Origin: UBA1738 sp045655325
Lineage (GTDB): Bacteria > Bacillota > Clostridia > UBA1381
NCBI GenBank assembly: GCA_045655325.1
Contig: JAZOOY010000058.1
Location: 1-55,890 of the forward strand
Direction of reading: 5' to 3'
DNA length: 55,890 nt
In this document: positions 14,841 to 23,552 of the stretch, piece by piece
Position numbering within the stretch: position 1 is the stretch's first letter
Layout: each line of letters starts with the position of its first letter
Notes under the pieces: generated by a model
What the model saw: only the letters and a program-made list of their open reading frames with translations
The model's database searches: none
Told to the model about the DNA's origin: nothing
Position numbers and translations under genes: made by a program

Positions 14841-15275
14841 TTACATCTGTTCGAGTTTGTTAATAACTCTCTGATATTCCATTCTGGTCTGTTCATCCGG
14901 GGCATCCATCATCATTTCTCTAAGCTCTGCAGCTATGTCAGAATTTCTGGAATAACCGTCATTGTAAGAGCCACCTGTTGAGGAATATCTACCCATGCTA
15001 TCACGTTTTGCATTTCTTCCACGGCCTCTAGCATAGGAATTTCCGTTATTATAACTACCTCTGTTGCTTCTACCGCCCCTATAAGAGCCTTCATATGAAC
15101 CATAGCCATATGATGCACCCTCTTCTTCCTCATACTTCTCAATGATTTTGTCAATGTTCTTAACGGCATGAGAAAGTTTGTCTATTACCTCAAGAGAATT
15201 AGTAGTTACATCTTCACTACTATATTTCTTAAGTTCACGGCAGAGTTTTTCTTTAAGTTCATAAAGTTCATGCAT
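14841..15275 (-). CDS. Helical protein with RG/YG-rich centre
   Basis: 144 residues. N-terminal coiled-coil-like helix (1-50), then a low-complexity stretch rich in Gly, Ser, Tyr, Arg and Asn (about 54-112), and a C-terminal helix (DIAAELREMMMDAPDEQTRMEYQRVINKLEQM). RBS GGAGG. Belongs with the neighbouring glycine-rich and jelly-roll-like proteins in a late cassette. Role unknown. Confidence 0.78.
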   Translation of the reverse strand: MHELYELKEKLCRELKKYSSEDVTTNSLEVIDKLSHAVKNIDKIIEKYEEEEGASYGYGSYEGSYRGGRSNRGSYNNGNSYARGRGRNAKRDSMGRYSSTGGSYNDGYSRNSDIAAELREMMMDAPDEQTRMEYQRVINKLEQM

Positions 15276-15291
15276 AATTCTTTCCTCCTTC

Positions 15292-15744
15292 CTACGCTAC
15301 CCTATCAATTACAAGGTTTGCGTTTTGTACTTCGATTGTTGGTGTTGGAACTGTTGCCGGATCATCCGTTGTAGCATCTACATAACGGACAGCTACACTA
15401 AAGCAACATCCTTTTGGAACTGTAATTAACGCTGTGCTAGTTACATTTCCGTATTCATCAACAACCGTTGGAGTAAAGATTGCCCTACTTGTAAGTCTCG
15501 GTTCGCCTAAAACGCTTATAGCAACCGATATTGGTGTTATAGCTCCGCCTGTAGGGATAGCAATATTGCCGTTAAATGTAATCTGATAACGGGCAAAACA
15601 ATTGTTTGTGCAACCCTTAAGAATAAAAATCCCCGTGCCGTCTTCGTGATAAACATATCCCTTATTGCATGGTATAGAATCAGTAAACAGTATCGGATTG
15701 TCTAGCGCGACATTCTGAACTGCATTTGATAAATATTCTGCCAT
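15292..15744 (-). CDS. Beta-rich late protein, possibly virion decoration
   Basis: 150 residues, almost all short beta-type segments (ILFTDSIPC, GIFILKG, RYQITFNGNIAIPTGG, PISVAISVLGE, ALITVPKGCCFSVAVRYVD) with cysteines at CNKGY, CTNNC and CC. The pattern fits a small jelly-roll trimer such as a surface-exposed decoration or collar protein (inference). GGAGG RBS. Cotranscribed with the glycine-rich protein upstream. Confidence 0.72.
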   Translation of the reverse strand: MAEYLSNAVQNVALDNPILFTDSIPCNKGYVYHEDGTGIFILKGCTNNCFARYQITFNGNIAIPTGGAITPISVAISVLGEPRLTSRAIFTPTVVDEYGNVTSTALITVPKGCCFSVAVRYVDATTDDPATVPTPTIEVQNANLVIDRVA

Positions 15745-15757
15745 AGGTCACACCTCC

Positions 15758-16549
15758 TTAGAAGTTACCGCATCCGCATCCGTTGTTACCGTTGCAAGTA
15801 AATATTGGTGTTCTTCCGTAAACAGGTGTACTAGGAACCGGGCAATTGCTAAGTCTGTTGTAAAGCTGATCTACTTCTTCTGCAAAGCCCTGTGCAATAA
15901 AAGCGTTCTGGGCTGTCTGTGATTCTCTAAGAGTAGCCATATTAAGCTGAGAACGAAGATTATCATTTTCACGCTTGTAGCCATCTAATTCAAGCGCACA
16001 TAACTTATCGAGAATAAGCTGACTATTTCTGTTAGTAGCGTCAACAATATCTCTTGTGTTATTTGCGTCAGCAAAACGTGTAGCAGCAGACTCACTCTGA
16101 ACTATGTTCTGAGTCTGGCAAGTAGCAAGCCTGTTGTCACAGCAGCACTGTGCAAGCTGTGATTGAAGGCTAAACATCTGCTGCATATCTGCCATCTGTC
16201 TAGCGTTAGCTCCCTGTTCTACACTTGCGAAGCCGTTACAAAGCTGAGTTGAAAGCCCTGTAACTCCGTCACGGATGCTTGTGATATTGTCATTAAGCAT
16301 CTGATCTCTAAAACCGTCATTAACCTGCTGACTCTGATTCATCCACGGATAAAGCATTGCTCCGTCTGCTGCAAGCGCACCTGTGCCACCGCCGAAGCCT
16401 CCACCGAAGCCCCAACCATTTCCGGCAATAAGAAGTAAGAGAATAATCCAACCCCAATCGCCTCCGAATCCACCCATGCCGCCGCCAAAACCGCCGCCAT
16501 ACATAGGTCCTACTGGCATAACCATTGAGCCATCATCTGTAAGTGCCAT
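15758..16549 (-). CDS. Glycine-rich protein with membrane segment
   Basis: 263 residues. The first 60 residues are glycine-rich around a hydrophobic stretch (GDWGWIILLLLIAGNGWG). The middle (about 75-230) is helical with CCCDNRLATC and many Asn/Gln; the C-terminus is NGNNGCGCGNF. It is a recognisable conserved type in Firmicutes gut phages, without known function. A structured leader of about 190 bases precedes it. Confidence 0.78.
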   Translation of the reverse strand: MALTDDGSMVMPVGPMYGGGFGGGMGGFGGDWGWIILLLLIAGNGWGFGGGFGGGTGALAADGAMLYPWMNQSQQVNDGFRDQMLNDNITSIRDGVTGLSTQLCNGFASVEQGANARQMADMQQMFSLQSQLAQCCCDNRLATCQTQNIVQSESAATRFADANNTRDIVDATNRNSQLILDKLCALELDGYKRENDNLRSQLNMATLRESQTAQNAFIAQGFAEEVDQLYNRLSNCPVPSTPVYGRTPIFTCNGNNGCGCGNF

Positions 16550-16739
16550 GTGTTTGTCCTCCTATAATAAAATTTTGTAGGTCAGCGACTATCTTTCATG
16601 TTCCCGACATTTATGTCGGAATGATAGCCGGTATATGTTCAAAGCCTTGCGCACCGACTTTAAAACCAAATTTAGCCATTTATGGTTTTAATTTGCGAAA
16701 AATCCGCAAATTTCGCCTTTATAAAACCAAAAGTGGTTG
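16550..16739 (-). promoter_or_regulatory. Hairpin-rich untranslated leader
   Basis: No gene fits here. Inverted repeats are dense: CCGACAT/ATGTCGG (16604-16619), TAAAACCA/TGGTTTTA (16661-16668 with 16683-16690), AATTTGCG/CGCAAATT (16690-16697 with 16705-16712), and AACCA/TGGTT just after the upstream stop, followed on the minus strand by TTATAAA (a weak terminator). The transcript upstream of the glycine-rich gene would be strongly folded. Confidence 0.6.
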
Positions 16740-16967
16740 TTATTTCCCAAAGAATTGTCTGAACATCGGGTTATTCTGCATCTGTTTTAACTGACTATTA
16801 GCATTGATAAATTGCTCCTGAGATATTTTCCCATTGTTCATCAAATACTGAATTGCTCCCTGTGGATTATTCATGTATTCCTGCGGTATGTTAAATTTCT
16901 GTAAAAACTGACTTGGATTCTGTCTTAACTGTGCATAAGCCTGAAATAATGACCTTATATCCATCAT
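16740..16967 (-). CDS. Small Gln/Asn-rich phage protein
   Basis: 75 residues: MMDIRSLFQAYAQLRQNPSQ through FRQFFGK. Amphipathic helices with NNPQGAIQYLMNNGKISQEQF repeats, a conserved-looking type next to PYQN-rich proteins in gut phages. The start overlaps the stop of the gene above. Function unknown. Confidence 0.75.
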   Translation of the reverse strand: MMDIRSLFQAYAQLRQNPSQFLQKFNIPQEYMNNPQGAIQYLMNNGKISQEQFINANSQLKQMQNNPMFRQFFGK

Positions 16968-17389
16968 GCCGAAACAACCTCCTTGTTATCATCTTCAATT
17001 AAGTCTTTAAGGAACTGTAATTCGCTTTTTAAAGTCTCTATCTTGCCTTTTAAGGCATTTGCTTCGTCAACCGTGAAGAACTGAACCCCTGATTCCTCTA
17101 ATGCTGTTGTAGGGGCTTCTGCGTGTTCTTCTTTTACCAACTTAAATACTTCAAATATCGGTTGATCTAACTGAGAAAATCCAAGAGTCTTAGTACAAAT
17201 ATAAGGCTGAGATTCTATCTTAAACGTCACACTGTTTCCCGGTGCAACAGGATAGCTTCGTGCATAATCCATGCTTGGAGCCGAAACAAAACCTCCGTTC
17301 TGAATCTGCTGATTATGTTGCTGTGGTTGTGGTTGCTGATAATACATCGGATTATAGTTTCCGTAATTCTGATAATATGGATAAGCCAT
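16964..17389 (-). CDS. Tyr/Asn/Gln-rich head, beta core, coiled-coil tail
   Basis: 141 residues. An unstructured N-terminus rich in Tyr, Asn, Pro and Gln (1-45) is followed by a beta segment (SVTFKIESQPYICTKTLGFSQLDQPIFEVFKLVKEE) and a helix (ALKGKIETLKSELQFLKDLIED). Cotranscribed with small late proteins. Unknown function; possibly virion-associated. Confidence 0.75.
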   Translation of the reverse strand: MAYPYYQNYGNYNPMYYQQPQPQQHNQQIQNGGFVSAPSMDYARSYPVAPGNSVTFKIESQPYICTKTLGFSQLDQPIFEVFKLVKEEHAEAPTTALEESGVQFFTVDEANALKGKIETLKSELQFLKDLIEDDNKEVVSA

Positions 17390-17403
17390 AGTCGTTTCCT
17401 CCG

Positions 17404-17775
17404 TTATCTAGTCCAAAAGTAAACAGGGATTTCATCGCCACTATCCCAGGTATCATACCAATCCCCATCAACGACAGTTACAACGTGGTTATTCGTGCCG
17501 ATTACATAAGTCCCTACCGGGTTATCTCGGCAAAACTGCTTAATTGTGTAGCAATCAGGGCAAGTGTTAGGTATCACCTCTCTATAAAACCCGTGCTGTC
17601 GGAGTACCGAACCCCAAACATTATTGCTTGATGGTACATCACCCATTTGAAAGCCGTTAGCGACAATCATCGCATATGCCTTCTCCCAATCAATATTTAG
17701 TGCTTTTGAAACTGCTCTGACGGAGCAATCACCGACTTTTGCGGCAACAGGATTAGGATTATAATATCTAAACAT
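17404..17775 (-). CDS. Papain-like cysteine-peptidase-fold protein
   Basis: 123 residues. GDCSVRAVSKALN places a cysteine at the start of a helix, and NNHVVTVVDGDWYDTWDSGD supplies a His and an Asp, the order of a Cys-His-Asp catalytic triad in a compact C39/papain-like fold. Proteins of this size recur in Firmicutes phage late regions. A role in processing or host interaction is possible; activity is inferred from the residues only. It is the first gene after the terminator at 17.83 kb. Confidence 0.72.
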   Translation of the reverse strand: MFRYYNPNPVAAKVGDCSVRAVSKALNIDWEKAYAMIVANGFQMGDVPSSNNVWGSVLRQHGFYREVIPNTCPDCYTIKQFCRDNPVGTYVIGTNNHVVTVVDGDWYDTWDSGDEIPVYFWTR

Positions 17776-17807
17776 TTTCTTGTCCTCCTATGCCTTGATT
17801 ATCCAAT

Positions 17808-17840
17808 AAAAAAAGTCCCTCTGCCATAAGACAAAGGGAC
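17808..17840 (-). terminator. Terminator after the lysin/sigma-like genes
   Basis: On the minus strand GTCCCT...AGGGAC (17840-17815) forms a hairpin directly followed by seven T (17814-17808). It lies between the sigma-like gene and the peptidase-fold gene, so it probably ends most transcription of the tail/lysis block. Confidence 0.85.
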
Positions 17841-17865
17841 GTAAAAAGGTTGTTTAAAGTATGCT

Positions 17866-18072
17866 TTAGATATGCTTTACAATTTTATCCAAACATTCTT
17901 TAACTATTTCTTTAGTTCTAACAGTTGATAGGTTAAATTCCTCTGCAACTTCTTCATAAGTATAACCCTCAATCTTTTTCAGAAAAAGGGCTTTGTTCCG
18001 AGCGTGATAGATATAAAATTCAGTTAGTTCAACTAACTGAGGTTTTGGTAAATCCAACTCGCTCAATCTCAT
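17866..18072 (-). CDS. Sigma-70 region 4-like protein
   Basis: 68 residues. The C-terminal half (LKKIEGYTYEEVAEEFNLSTVRTKEIVKECLDKIVKHI) is a sigma region-4/LuxR-type helix-turn-helix. The N-terminal part is too short for other sigma domains. It follows the lysin gene closely and may control late transcription or be a remnant regulator. Confidence 0.75.
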   Translation of the reverse strand: MRLSELDLPKPQLVELTEFYIYHARNKALFLKKIEGYTYEEVAEEFNLSTVRTKEIVKECLDKIVKHI

Positions 18073-18080
18073 ACTCTACC

Positions 18081-19664
18081 TCATCTTTTTACTTCAACAA
18101 TAATAGCATCATATCCGTCTGCCTTAAGTTTCTTCTGCATATTCTCGGCGTTTTCACGCTTACTATAAGCTCCAACCTGTACTCTATAAAGGGTTGATGT
18201 TGTCGGCTTTGGTGCATTACCGTTAAGAATCTTGTTAACTTCGTCTGCTATATAGGCGAACTTGCTTGCAAGGTACGGTCCGGGACAATTACCAACGATA
18301 AATGTTCTTCCGTTCTGACGTATCAGGATTATTCCTGTCTTAACGCTTACACAAGAAACTTCCGTGATAGCTCTGCCGTCTTGTTTAATATTTCTCTTTG
18401 TTTCATCAAGGATTCCTGTGTAAGCAGGTCCCATAAAGAAAACGTCTGTTCCAACAACCTTGCTGTTGACGTTGTTAAGTGCCGCAATAGCATTTACAAT
18501 ATCAAGGTTTATAGGTTGAGTTGAAGAGTATTTCTTTCCGGCTCTGCATCCGTCCCAGTTCATTATTTCATCCAAGAAAAACTGAGCCTGTGAAGGTGAA
18601 AGATTAATCCATTCCCAAGTAAAACACTTATCTTTAAGATACTTTTCACATATATCGGTTACTACGTTTATCCCATCAGCGTTATATACACGAATTTTTG
18701 TAGTTCCGTTCGATTGGATTGTTTCCTTGTATTCAAGATGTATTTTATCAAGAATATCCTTAATGCGTTCTACCTTGCGGCCTTTAGAGAAGTGAAATTC
18801 AAGACCGTAATATCTCTTCTCTCCGTCCAAATCCTTTTCATACATATAATGCCCATCTGCCTGAACCGCTATATAAAAGGCAATCATATCATCGGAAAGC
18901 ATCAGACCGTCAAAGTGACTATTTCCGGCTGTCGGAATAAAGAGATTTCTTCCCTTGTTCTCTAACAATTTATTGAACAGTTCAATTCTCCAAGTCGGAT
19001 TACTCTGAATCCTATATACCATTCTGTGATCTTTTGTAGCTGTAAGGCCATGGTTAGTATATGTGTCCTGTTGCCTTGTAGAAACCTTGTCGTAAACTTC
19101 CTCAAAAGTTATATTCAGATTATCCAAATCTGCACACGCTACTTCATCACCAACTTCTATATCAGACAGCTTCACCCATCCGTTTCTTGTAAGAAGTTCG
19201 CTATTAGTCGGAATACAACTTGTGTTCTGATACCACTGATGCATATGCAGATTGCCAGACTTGTTTCCTGTGTAATTGAGCTTTGCAATGCCGTTTCTCT
19301 TGCATATGTCAGCGCATAACTCAATAGTCTTTCTAAGTGCCGTATCAGAAACGTGCCAATTGCCGCCTGTCTGATCGTTGGCCACCTCTATTGTAACCGC
19401 TTTTGAATCAATCTCACGACTTCCTGTAGTCCAGGCACGATTTGACTCATCTACATAAAGCCCTACATGACCTTTGCCATCTACGCCATAATTTGCTGAT
19501 GCCTGTCTTGAAGATGATGCGAACACATTTCCACACTGTTCTACTGTCAGGATTCCTGCCATATGATGAATAACTATGTGAGTATTCTTCTTGTTGCTCA
19601 TAACAGTTTTGTTAGGACTGAGCTTTGTATATGTCACTAATGGGCTATTACTCATCGTCATCAT
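18081..19664 (-). CDS. Amidase endolysin with SPOR domain, interrupted by an intein
   Basis: 527 residues as encoded, about 217 after splicing. Residues 1-149 plus 460 onward make an N-acetylmuramoyl-L-alanine amidase: VIHHMAG, ASANYGV, AVTIEVAND, then HQWYQNTS joined to CPGPYL. The intein (150-459) sits immediately before the catalytic zinc-ligand Cys, so the enzyme is inactive until spliced. The C-terminus (YRVQVGAYSKRENAENMQKKLKADGYDAIIVEVKR) is a SPOR domain that binds glycan strands. There is no signal peptide; release depends on the holin. ATG codons at 19664, 19661 and 19655 follow AGGGGG. Confidence 0.93.
   Translation of the reverse strand: MMTMSNSPLVTYTKLSPNKTVMSNKKNTHIVIHHMAGILTVEQCGNVFASSSRQASANYGVDGKGHVGLYVDESNRAWTTGSREIDSKAVTIEVANDQTGGNWHVSDTALRKTIELCADICKRNGIAKLNYTGNKSGNLHMHQWYQNTSCIPTNSELLTRNGWVKLSDIEVGDEVACADLDNLNITFEEVYDKVSTRQQDTYTNHGLTATKDHRMVYRIQSNPTWRIELFNKLLENKGRNLFIPTAGNSHFDGLMLSDDMIAFYIAVQADGHYMYEKDLDGEKRYYGLEFHFSKGRKVERIKDILDKIHLEYKETIQSNGTTKIRVYNADGINVVTDICEKYLKDKCFTWEWINLSPSQAQFFLDEIMNWDGCRAGKKYSSTQPINLDIVNAIAALNNVNSKVVGTDVFFMGPAYTGILDETKRNIKQDGRAITEVSCVSVKTGIILIRQNGRTFIVGNCPGPYLASKFAYIADEVNKILNGNAPKPTTSTLYRVQVGAYSKRENAENMQKKLKADGYDAIIVEVKR
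18288..19217 (-). mobile_element. Intein with LAGLIDADG-type endonuclease motifs
   Basis: 310 residues from Cys150 (CIPTNSELLTRNGWVKLSDIEVGDEV, block A) to Asn459 (FIVGN), followed by Cys+1. Block B is visible as TATKDH (TxxH, residues 210-213). The usual penultimate His is Gly (VGN), a tolerated variant in some inteins. Two dodecapeptide-like motifs, IAFYIAVQADGHY (about 261-273) and AQFFLDEIMNWDGC (about 360-373), each keep the acidic residue of a LAGLIDADG endonuclease, so it may still be able to home. Confidence 0.9.
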
Positions 19665-19749
19665 CCCCCTTTCCGTTTGAAAGTTCTTCTAACATTTCCT
19701 CTGTTAAATCCTCAATCTTGATTTCGTCATTTCTTTCCTTATCATCCAT
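19648..19749 (-). CDS. Acidic 33-residue peptide upstream of the lysin
   Basis: A short frame (MDDKERNDEIKIEDL to GKGDDDDE) with GGAGGT nine bases before its ATG. It overlaps the lysin start by 17 bases, and ribosomes finishing here would be positioned for the lysin. Very acidic. Probably a real coupled gene; function unknown. Confidence 0.6.
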   Translation of the reverse strand: MDDKERNDEIKIEDLTEEMLEELSNGKGDDDDE

Positions 19750-19773
19750 GTTTGTTACCTCCGTAAATAGAAA

Positions 19774-19793
19774 AGGCACTCCGAAGAGTGCCT
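19774..19793 (-). terminator. UUCG-loop terminator
   Basis: On the minus strand AGGCACTC-TTCG-GAGTGCCT followed by TTTTC. A stable tetraloop hairpin between the small tail genes and the lysis genes. Confidence 0.85.
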
Positions 19794-19804
19794 ATCATTA
19801 GTTG

Positions 19805-19996
19805 CTATTCAGTTTTCTCGCTATAAGCCTTCTGTGCTTCTTCAATCTGCTTTTCGGCTAACTGTCTTAACTGAATTGTTAAACTCTCATAAAAATCCGC
19901 AAGGGAATCAGCCGGAAGAATATTGATATATTCATTCAATGTCGCAGAAGTCTTTTCCTTAAAGTCCTTAACTATTAAAACTATCGGTTTGTCCAT
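19805..19996 (-). CDS. Small late protein
   Basis: 63 residues, MDKPIVLIVKDFKEKTSATLNEYINILPADSLADFYESL. Mixed strand and helix; the same kind of small protein follows tail genes in many Clostridia phages. Directly upstream of a terminator. Function unknown. Confidence 0.75.
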   Translation of the reverse strand: MDKPIVLIVKDFKEKTSATLNEYINILPADSLADFYESLTIQLRQLAEKQIEEAQKAYSEKTE

Positions 19997-20014
19997 GCCT
20001 TCGTTACCTCCCGA

Positions 20015-20212
20015 TTAGTCCTCTATTTTGCTCTGTGCAAGTTCTAACAGGCTTTCTACAAGGTCTTTCTCTGCCTTTACGGTAATAACCTTGTCCTCAC
20101 GGTTATTGTCCGAAATAACCTTTCCTGTAGATTCGTCAATCTCCGAATAAGTGATTGACATTCTCTTGCCTACTGCATCATTCCATACTGTTACACTTGT
20201 TGCTGTTTTCAT
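20015..20212 (-). CDS. Small late protein
   Basis: 65 residues, MKTATSVTVWNDAVGKRMSITYSEIDESTGKVIS. The pattern SVTVWNDAVGKRMSITYSEIDxxTGKIIxDN is one I recognise as recurrent beside phage tail-fibre genes. Its start touches the stop of the tail protein. Function unknown. Confidence 0.78.
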   Translation of the reverse strand: MKTATSVTVWNDAVGKRMSITYSEIDESTGKVISDNNREDKVITVKAEKDLVESLLELAQSKIED

Positions 20213-23200
20213 TATGCTACCTCCCTTTCACTTCCAATTCCTTCAATATGTCTTATTGCCTCTGCTCCATAGTTAAAATTATCATTTTCTTTATCTGTTT
20301 CATTATCTTTTTCAAGCCTTAGATTTTCATATCCTGCTTGCCTAGCTTTTAGTTCCCAACCAAATTTTAGTCCAGATTTGCCTTCAACTATGAAGTATCG
20401 TTCTGTTCTTTCTGTTACATAGCACTCACCTTGACCGTACTTCTGCAAGAATACCTGATATGATTCAGTTTTTATGGTTTCGCTAAATGTGCTATCAAGC
20501 CATACATAACATTTGCCATCTTCCGCTATTTTACCTTCACCTATATCACCAAACATAGGCGTTGGTGTTTCATAACAATAAAGAAGTCTGTTTCCATAAT
20601 TTTTCGTTTTAACAATTCTGTTTTTCGTTCCTGTTGCCAAGAAATCGCCTACTACAGAAACACGGCCAGATGATGATGTCACTTGGAAAAAAACATTTGC
20701 TGATGAATTATATACTGCAAGATAGCCTCCACTAGAAACTGAATATAAATTTATAGCCGAAGTTCTATCAGTAGTAACCCCACCATAATTTGTTATCATT
20801 AAATCATCGCAAAAAGCTGTTCCTGTTCTACTAACTCGAAAACTTGCATTTTGAAAATTTGTTGTTGATGAAGAGTTAGCAAATATTGGCCAAGCTGTAT
20901 TAGATATTCCTGAATATGAACTAATATAAGTCATATACACGGCAGATGAAGTAACAGACAGACCGCTTAATGAACCTCCCGTTACTAATAATTTTGTTGA
21001 ACAAAGCGTTCCATCATGTAGGACTCTAAATGGTGCGGTATTAATATGGTTTAAATCACTTCCTGCCCAAATTGCCGGGCCTGAACCATATTTAGTTAAT
21101 CCTGCTCCTAAATTTCCTGATGTATCTGCTTTGTCATCATACAAGCCCCATGATTGAATTTTCCATCCACCAACGGCTCCGGCTGTTGCTGTTATTGTAC
21201 CCGTTACATTCGCATTGGTCATGGTTACCGCACCACTCCATCTAACAATAAACGGGTATGTCCAAGCATCAGACGAACTATTCCTTACTCTGATAGCATA
21301 TGCAATAGCATCATAGTTTGTTGTTTTTAAAGCCTGTATAACTAAACCATGTGTACTTCCACCTGTTTCTGCCTGTATAGCGGTTTCACTTATAGTAAAT
21401 CCTCCGATTGTACCGCTTGTAGCGGTGATTACACCCGTACTGCTAACCTTAAAGTAGGTTGAATCAATACCAAGTGTTTTAGCGGTCAACTGAAGATTTC
21501 CATTAGCTATAATGTCAAGATCATCGGCCTTGACTTTTACATATGAAGTCGACGAAGCAGGATCGACACCAAGTTCAGCGGTAACAAGCCTACCCGAAGA
21601 GTTAACCTTGACAGCAACCTTGTTAGATAACTGTGATATTTCAGACCTAGCCGTAGTTAATGCCGTATTTGCATATCCCTGTGCATTAGTGTTAGCCACC
21701 GATAAAGCATCGTTAGCATAACCCTGGGCATTTGCATCTGCCGTATTAAACTTGCTTGTGGCATCACTCTTGGTTTCGTAAGTTGTACTTACCGTCTGGG
21801 TAATTTCACTTGCTTTCTGATTTATAGCACTATTCATCTGAGTGGTAGTGCTATAGTTGTCCTCAATATCTTCCTGTAAATCATCCAACTGTGCTTGTGC
21901 GGCATCGGCTTTCTGATTTGCCAACTCTGCTTGTCTTAATGCTTCATCGGCTTCTGATTCGCCAAGCGTAACCCATGAGTAAGTTGGTGGGTTTGTTGTC
22001 GTATCCTTGTCAAATCTGTAATAATCCGTTTTTTCAACGCCTTGATCCGTATAGTGGTATCTGTACAAATCACCTACATGAGAATCTTTTTCGGCTGTCG
22101 TAGTCCATGTACTAGCCGGAGGATTATTAAGCGTAGGAACTACATTTCCATCGAAATATTCAATACGTCCATCAATCTGATCTTGAAGGTTCTGAACTTC
22201 AGCGTTGTATGCAGCCTGAGTAACATAGTTGTTACTAACCTGAGTTGTTATCGCCGTAGCACTCTGCTGAATAGCACTATTCATCTGATTTGTTGTAGAA
22301 TAGTTGTTGCTCAGATTGGTTTCTGTAGCTGATACACGGCTAGTTAAACCATCAACATTAATCTCTAGTTCGTGAATCTTGCCCTGTGTTCTTGTAAGCT
22401 GTGTCGTAGGACTATTTACTGCTGTTGGCTGATGTTTTTCGCCTGTCGCAGAAATCGTATCCTTAAGACTCTGTATTCCGTTCAGTTCCTTCTTAACGAC
22501 ATAAGAAAGGATAATCTGATTTTTGGTATTAATGGTTATCTGAGTTCCCAATGGCAACATAGGGTTTCCGTAAGTAGTAACCTTATAAGGTCTATACTGA
22601 ATAGCCATTATATGCCTTAACAGCGTGTTTAAAGCCGTTGTCAGGGCTGTTGTTCCTTCTGTGCCATAAATCAAAGGATTGTTGGCTATGATATAAAGGT
22701 TTGTATCAGTTCCGACAATAGTGCCAACATCGTTAGTCGTTCCTTTAGCGTTGATTCCCGTAACTGCATCCGTGACATAGTCCTCATAAGAACCTGTACC
22801 ATCGACATAATAATCAAGGGTTAAGGTTTCTGGACTTGCTAAAGATATGTATTCAAACTTTCCATCGCCTGTAATCTGTCCGAATACGCCATTCAGTTCA
22901 CATATGGACTCGATAACTGTCTTGCCACTCAACGAACCGCCAACCGAGAATCCACCCGGCGTAACAAAGCTGTCATTAATAAGAGTCGTTGTTACCTGAG
23001 TGATGCCCAAATAGTTAAAGAAACTATCTCTGAGATTCTTAAGAGTCATCGGAAATGTAAGGTTGTTGTACCACTCAATCACATCCGCATTGAGAATATC
23101 GTACATTATGTCGTAGCAAGTAAGGTCACGCCAACGTCTGTCGTTGCTAGGCTTATCGGAATGAACCCTGAAACGTCCATATGTGGCACTAGCTTCGTCT

Positions 23201-23538
23201 ATCTGCTCGTTCTTGAGTTTTATCTTGAATCCATCCTCAGTAAGCAAATACTGACCGTTCTGAGTAAGCAGATAGCCTTCGCTGTCTGTTACTACATCCT
23301 GTGTGACGGTTAACCACTCTCCTGTGAAGTCATGGTTAATATCTGCGATACGAACCTTGAAGCAAGCCGCCTCACATCGTCCATACCGCAGATTTGTTTC
23401 GCTACATAAGGATTTCTCAAGTGACATTTCTTCGGAAACGATATTGGCATTTTTGATCGTAATGCCCCCACTAGACACAATGGTCATCTGCTTGAGCAGA
23501 GGGCGTTTATATAAGTCGTTATATTCCTGTAATGTCAT
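20212..23538 (-). CDS. Tail-tip / receptor-interaction protein
   Basis: 1108 residues. The first 370 residues look like a baseplate-hub/prophage tail protein (long beta-rich stretches). Coiled-coil segments with NNYSTTNQMNSAI...NYVTQAAYNAEVQNLQDQI and tandem ANAQGYANDALSVANTNAQGYANTAL repeats follow (about 390-640), then a beta-rich shaft. A conserved-looking C-terminal domain has RIVKTKNYGNRLLYCYETPTPMFGDIGEGKIAEDGK and ends with ELKARQAGYENLRLE. It is the large protein downstream of the tape measure and distal tail gene, and most likely contacts the host. Confidence 0.82.
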   Translation of the reverse strand: MTLQEYNDLYKRPLLKQMTIVSSGGITIKNANIVSEEMSLEKSLCSETNLRYGRCEAACFKVRIADINHDFTGEWLTVTQDVVTDSEGYLLTQNGQYLLTEDGFKIKLKNEQIDEASATYGRFRVHSDKPSNDRRWRDLTCYDIMYDILNADVIEWYNNLTFPMTLKNLRDSFFNYLGITQVTTTLINDSFVTPGGFSVGGSLSGKTVIESICELNGVFGQITGDGKFEYISLASPETLTLDYYVDGTGSYEDYVTDAVTGINAKGTTNDVGTIVGTDTNLYIIANNPLIYGTEGTTALTTALNTLLRHIMAIQYRPYKVTTYGNPMLPLGTQITINTKNQIILSYVVKKELNGIQSLKDTISATGEKHQPTAVNSPTTQLTRTQGKIHELEINVDGLTSRVSATETNLSNNYSTTNQMNSAIQQSATAITTQVSNNYVTQAAYNAEVQNLQDQIDGRIEYFDGNVVPTLNNPPASTWTTTAEKDSHVGDLYRYHYTDQGVEKTDYYRFDKDTTTNPPTYSWVTLGESEADEALRQAELANQKADAAQAQLDDLQEDIEDNYSTTTQMNSAINQKASEITQTVSTTYETKSDATSKFNTADANAQGYANDALSVANTNAQGYANTALTTARSEISQLSNKVAVKVNSSGRLVTAELGVDPASSTSYVKVKADDLDIIANGNLQLTAKTLGIDSTYFKVSSTGVITATSGTIGGFTISETAIQAETGGSTHGLVIQALKTTNYDAIAYAIRVRNSSSDAWTYPFIVRWSGAVTMTNANVTGTITATAGAVGGWKIQSWGLYDDKADTSGNLGAGLTKYGSGPAIWAGSDLNHINTAPFRVLHDGTLCSTKLLVTGGSLSGLSVTSSAVYMTYISSYSGISNTAWPIFANSSSTTNFQNASFRVSRTGTAFCDDLMITNYGGVTTDRTSAINLYSVSSGGYLAVYNSSANVFFQVTSSSGRVSVVGDFLATGTKNRIVKTKNYGNRLLYCYETPTPMFGDIGEGKIAEDGKCYVWLDSTFSETIKTESYQVFLQKYGQGECYVTERTERYFIVEGKSGLKFGWELKARQAGYENLRLEKDNETDKENDNFNYGAEAIRHIEGIGSEREVA

Positions 23539-23552
23539 CGTGAAAACCCCCT

